Part shown: positions 60,906 through 64,000 of the stretch, piece after piece | Numbering within the stretch: the stretch's first letter is position 1 | How the letters are laid out: every line of letters begins with the position of its first letter | Assembly: GCA_002423895.1 (NCBI GenBank) | Contig: DIOL01000032.1 | Location: 1-64,000 of the forward strand | Reading direction: 5' to 3' | Source: Bacteroidales bacterium UBA5515 | GTDB lineage: Bacteria; Bacteroidota; Bacteroidia; Bacteroidales; P3 | Length of the DNA stretch: 64,000 bases | The notes under the pieces: generated by a model | Database searches by the model: none | Told to the model about the DNA's origin: nothing | Seen by the model: only the letters and a program-made list of their open reading frames with translations | Program-made: the position numbers and the translations under genes

Positions 60906-61958
60906 TTAATCTAATTTCAAGCTATAAACAATCGACTCCAATTGCATAAGTTCATCTCTCTTTGTTTGATTTGGAGCATACAAAAAGCAATCTATCATAA
61001 CAAACTGATTATTTTTTTCATCAAGAAAACAATAGTTTACAAATGGGCCTCCCATAAAATCATTATACAAACGCCACAATCCTCTTGTTTCAACTGCAGG
61101 TTTTCCATTTAAACTTATTGTTTTTCTATAATAAGGAAATCTCCCTTCTGAACCCATATAAGAACCTCTTGTTGGTCCAGGAATATTTGCTTTGGAAATC
61201 TTATTTCTTAACTCAATAATCTTTTCTTCATTAAACATTCCATTTCCTAAGAATGGAGTTTTATAAACCATTATATTTAAAGTCTTTTGTTCTTTGTTTA
61301 CTTTAAAATCTTTTCTAAACCATGCAAAATCATCTTCAAATATTGAAATCAAATATTCTTTTGAGAAAGCTAATGAAAACTTAAATGTAGTTTTAAGTTT
61401 TTTGGCTATCTCAATATTTTCATAATTTCTGAATGCAGCAGCAACTCTTCTGTGTTCGTTATCATAGAATTGATGAATGATGCTTGGAGAATATTTAGTA
61501 ATTAGAGAATATAAACTGTCTCTATTATTAGCAATAATTTGGAAATATGCTTGAGGATATGATTTATAATCTATTTTCTGGAAAATTGTATTTTCTTTAT
61601 TTGTTGATTTAAAATCAATAATGAAAACATTTCTGTGTTTTTGAAACATTTCTGATTTAAAGAAAGCATTTGGATTCATTTGAACAACATCAAACAAAGG
61701 CTCTGGTTGAGAAAGACCTTCGCAGGCTTTCATAAAATATACTCCAATAGAATCTTTCAACTCTCCTTTATATATTTCATCTGGAATAACTAATATCATT
61801 TCCAGAGTTTTCCCTCCTGAAGAAGGTAAATTCTTAGGATTTTCGGAAGTTGAAGTTTTAATCTCTTCATTTTTATTATCATTTTTTGAGCAACTAAGCA
61901 CAAAAACAATCGATAACACCATGAAAAATACTGCTATACTAAAATTTCTTCTTTTCAT
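60906..61958 (-). CDS. DUF4837 family lipoprotein (350 aa)
   Basis: Lipoprotein signal peptide, lipobox VLSC (Cys23), then a serine/lysine-rich tether. The DUF4837 marks follow: GKTLEMILVIPDEIYKGELKDSIGVYFM (about 48-75), QPEPLFDVVQMNPNAFFKSEMFQKHRNVFIIDF (about 82) and a PTRGSYMGSEGRFPYYRKTISLNGKPAVETRGLWRLYNDFMGGPFVNY stretch (about 255-305). The family is a Bacteroidetes envelope lipoprotein of unknown role. Divergent from prfA; monocistronic. Confidence 0.88.
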   Translation of the reverse strand: MKRRNFSIAVFFMVLSIVFVLSCSKNDNKNEEIKTSTSENPKNLPSSGGKTLEMILVIPDEIYKGELKDSIGVYFMKACEGLSQPEPLFDVVQMNPNAFFKSEMFQKHRNVFIIDFKSTNKENTIFQKIDYKSYPQAYFQIIANNRDSLYSLITKYSPSIIHQFYDNEHRRVAAAFRNYENIEIAKKLKTTFKFSLAFSKEYLISIFEDDFAWFRKDFKVNKEQKTLNIMVYKTPFLGNGMFNEEKIIELRNKISKANIPGPTRGSYMGSEGRFPYYRKTISLNGKPAVETRGLWRLYNDFMGGPFVNYCFLDEKNNQFVMIDCFLYAPNQTKRDELMQLESIVYSLKLD

Positions 61959-62039
61959 ATACAGGAAAATTTAATTTGCAAATATCCAAAATTTTATTGA
62001 GAAAAGAGACATAAAAGTTCTAAAAACAAAGATTTATTG

Positions 62040-62047
62040 TATTTTTG
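62040..62047 (+). promoter_or_regulatory. -7 box for prfA
   Basis: TATTTTTG lies 17 bp before the ATG, so the leader is very short. Confidence 0.45.
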
Positions 62048-62064
62048 CACCTCAAAAATATGAT

Positions 62065-63135
62065 ATGTTAGATAAATTAGAAGCAATTTATTCAAAATTC
62101 TTAGCTATTGAAGAGCAAATGAGTCAGCCAGATGTTATGTCTGACATGAAACGCTTTGTTAAATTGAATAAAGACCATAAAGACCTTGAGCCTATTATTG
62201 CTGCTTACAAGGAATATAAAAACACAATTGAAAACATCAACAATGCCAAACAAGTTCTTAACAATGAAAAAGACGAGGACTTTAGAGAAATGGCAAAAGA
62301 AGAATTAAACATCCTTTCAGAAAAGAAAGAAAAAATGGAAGACGATATCCGTTTGATGTTGGTTCCATCTGATCCACAAGACAGCAAGAATGCTGTTTTT
62401 GAAATTAGAGCAGGAACAGGAGGTGATGAAGCAAGTATTTTTGCAGGTGATCTTTACAGAATGTATATTAAATTCTTCGAAAAGAAAGGTTGGAAAGTTG
62501 AATTGGTTGATTCTACTGAAGGAACTGTTGGAGGATTTAAGGAAATTGTGTTAAATGTAAGTGGAGATGGAGTATATGGACAAATGAAATACGAATCAGG
62601 GGTTCATAGAGTTCAAAGAGTTCCTCAAACTGAAACTCAAGGAAGAGTTCATACTTCTGCAGCATCTGTTGTTGTTCTTCCTGAAGCTGAAGAATTTGAT
62701 GTTGACCTAAAACCTTCAGATATTAGAAAAGACACCTTCTGCTCTTCTGGACCAGGGGGACAATCAGTAAACACAACATATTCTGCAATTCGTTTAACAC
62801 ATATCCCAACAGGAATTGTTGTTTCTTGCCAAGATCAAAAATCTCAAATTAAAAATCTTGAAAAAGCAATGGTTGTTTTAAGAACAAGACTTTTTGAATT
62901 GGAATATAACAAATACTTAGAAGAGATTTCTTCAAAGAGAAAAACAATGGTTTCCACTGGAGACAGAAGTGCAAAGATTAGAACATATAATTATCCTCAA
63001 TCGAGAGTAACTGATCATAGAATAAATTACACTATGTATAATCTACCTGTTTTTATGGATGGAGATCTTCAAGATATTTTGGATGCACTTCAATTGGCTG
63101 AAAACGCTGAAAGACTTAAAGAAGCAGTAAGCTAA
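62065..63135 (+). CDS. prfA: Peptide chain release factor 1 (356 aa)
   Basis: The GGQ motif (GPGGQSVNTTYSAIRLTH, about 230) triggers peptidyl-tRNA hydrolysis. The codon-recognition segment in HRVQRVPQTETQGRVHTSA is of the RF1 type, and no in-frame stop or frameshift site as in RF2 is present. The N-terminal helical domain is normal. Recognises UAA and UAG. Convergent with the permease gene (8 bp apart). Confidence 0.95.
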   Translation: MLDKLEAIYSKFLAIEEQMSQPDVMSDMKRFVKLNKDHKDLEPIIAAYKEYKNTIENINNAKQVLNNEKDEDFREMAKEELNILSEKKEKMEDDIRLMLVPSDPQDSKNAVFEIRAGTGGDEASIFAGDLYRMYIKFFEKKGWKVELVDSTEGTVGGFKEIVLNVSGDGVYGQMKYESGVHRVQRVPQTETQGRVHTSAASVVVLPEAEEFDVDLKPSDIRKDTFCSSGPGGQSVNTTYSAIRLTHIPTGIVVSCQDQKSQIKNLEKAMVVLRTRLFELEYNKYLEEISSKRKTMVSTGDRSAKIRTYNYPQSRVTDHRINYTMYNLPVFMDGDLQDILDALQLAENAERLKEAVS

Positions 63136-63143
63136 ATAAATCC

Positions 63144-64000
63144 TTATAATATACTATAAATATAGAATAGCGTTATTGATAAAAATAGTGTTATTAGTGT
63201 AGTAACTATTCCTATTTTGAAGAATTCCCAAAAGCTTATTTTTACATTTTCTTTTTCGGAGGATTCAATAACTATTAAATTTGCCATAGCACCAATAATT
63301 GTTGCATTTCCTGCAAGAGTTGCAGAAGAAGCAAGTGCTAACCAAAGGTTTTCATTATTGACAACTTCCATTAAAGGAGTCATCAAAACTGTGTAAGGAA
63401 CATTGCTTAAAATTTGAGACATAACCAAACTTAGAGAGTGCAAACCTATAATGCTACTTAGGTTTTCATTTAGCTCTATATTTATAAATCTATCCAAAAG
63501 TCCCAAAGATTGGATAGAGGAAACAAGTATAAAAAGACAAGCAAAGAAAAGCAATAATACCCAATCTACATCTTTAATAACTGATGAAGGTTTTGCTTTC
63601 CCAAAAAGAAGGATTAAACTTGCTCCTATTAGTGCGATAATAGGTATGGATAAAGAAAGGATTTTTCCTAAAAAGAAACCTACAATAACTAATAGAAAAA
63701 TAAGAACAGATATTCTCATCTTTTTAAAATCATATTTATAGTCAGTTTGAAATTCAAGTTTACTCTTGTCTTGAAAATGCTTTCTGTAAAATAGCTTTAC
63801 AACAAAAACAATTATTATCATTCCTATGATTGAAATAGGAAGTAGTTTAATAAGAAAATCCAAATAAGTAATATTTGAGCTAATACCTATAAGCATATTT
63901 TGTGGGTTGCCAGTTATAGTCATTGCAGAACCAATATTGGAAGATAATATTTCAGCTATTAGATAAGGTATTGGATTGAGGTTTGTTTTACGACAAATTG
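63144..64000 (-). CDS. SLC13/ArsB/NhaD-type permease, C-terminal part (runs off the window)
   Basis: The frame is open from the window end without a start: it reads CRKTNLNPIPYLIAEILSSN, then IGSAMTITGNPQNMLIGISS. An ATG at 63923 lies inside this conserved motif, so it is internal. The SNIGSAxTxxGNPQNxxIG hairpin and the second-half helices (LASSATLAGNATIIGAMANLIVIE) are those of the ion-transporter superfamily that includes ArsB, NhaD and SLC13 members. The substrate cannot be told from the fragment. About 285 codons are seen. Confidence 0.82.
   Translation of the reverse strand, partial: ICRKTNLNPIPYLIAEILSSNIGSAMTITGNPQNMLIGISSNITYLDFLIKLLPISIIGMIIIVFVVKLFYRKHFQDKSKLEFQTDYKYDFKKMRISVLIFLLVIVGFFLGKILSLSIPIIALIGASLILLFGKAKPSSVIKDVDWVLLLFFACLFILVSSIQSLGLLDRFINIELNENLSSIIGLHSLSLVMSQILSNVPYTVLMTPLMEVVNNENLWLALASSATLAGNATIIGAMANLIVIESSEKENVKISFWEFFKIGIVTTLITLFLSITLFYIYSIL

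Noticed and set aside
62700..62780. RF2 rather than RF1
   Set aside because: The codon-recognition region is of the RF1 type and there is no internal stop or programmed frameshift site.
63923..63923. ATG as the start of the permease gene
   Set aside because: The frame continues upstream through the conserved SNIGSA motif to the window end, so this methionine is internal.

Overview
The window looks like a chromosomal segment of a very AT-rich Bacteroidetes bacterium, most likely an uncultured member of the order Bacteroidales. The evidence is consistent: -7 boxes of the form TAnnTTTG in front of many genes, signal peptides and C-terminal sorting domains for the type IX secretion system (T9SS), PorZ, GldD and a GldE-like protein, families largely confined to this phylum (DUF4301, DUF4837, DUF5606, DUF4153, DUF6371), a complex I operon without nuoEFG and with fused nuoCD, and a sodium-pumping methylmalonyl-CoA decarboxylase operon. 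No rRNA, tRNA or CRISPR array was found.

Layout. 1-3.1 kb is an accessory edge: a DUF6371 primase-like protein carrying an in-frame palindromic repeat insertion, a RepA-like AAA ATPase with a C-terminal helix-turn-helix, and an IS1 InsA-like fragment. 3.3-5.3 kb is a UvrD-type helicase. 5.6-14.4 kb is envelope and secreted material: a lipoprotein, relics of an MFS transporter and of a signal-peptide gene, three tandem paralogues of about 178 aa, a three-gene operon of T9SS cargo (two BspA-like leucine-rich-repeat proteins and one adhesin-like protein), and a small SUMF1-like protein. 14.7-24.6 kb holds a DUF4153 membrane protein and a reverse-strand TPR protein - outer-membrane barrel - PorZ - RecO cluster. 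25-32.8 kb holds a type B sorted adhesin, a GldE-like protein without its membrane domain followed by GldD, a peptide transporter, RuvC and RsmI. 32.8-39.3 kb holds TrpS, GlmS, DUF4301, an M23/LysM peptidase and a basic secreted protein behind a sigma-54-like site. 39.4-43 kb is more accessory (nucleoid-associated protein, HAD phosphatase, an unknown gene, DUF2188, dual-specificity phosphatase). 43.5-45.2 kb is an ABC-F ATPase between two near-identical terminators. 45.5-55.3 kb is nuoABCDHIJKLMN. 55.7-60.8 kb is the methylmalonyl-CoA epimerase/decarboxylase operon. 60.9-64 kb holds DUF4837, RF1 and a partial SLC13/ArsB-type permease.

How it fits together: complex I and the decarboxylase are adjacent ion-pumping modules on the same strand. 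The decarboxylase operon would run the end of the succinate-propionate route, with epimerase, alpha, biotin carrier and beta subunits. Its gamma subunit appears to be split into two small genes at opposite ends of the decarboxylase gene run, with a TerC-family membrane protein inserted between carrier and beta. The downstream half (46 aa, 55776-55916) is too short for routine gene calling.

A second theme is a set of small fold-back elements: inverted repeats of 12 to 32 bp around or beside short direct repeats of 21-22 bp period (16.2, 24.7 and 43.3 kb), a 26-bp terminal-inverted-repeat insertion at 0.6 kb and a perfect 28-bp palindrome at 13.8 kb. These are the least explained structures here.
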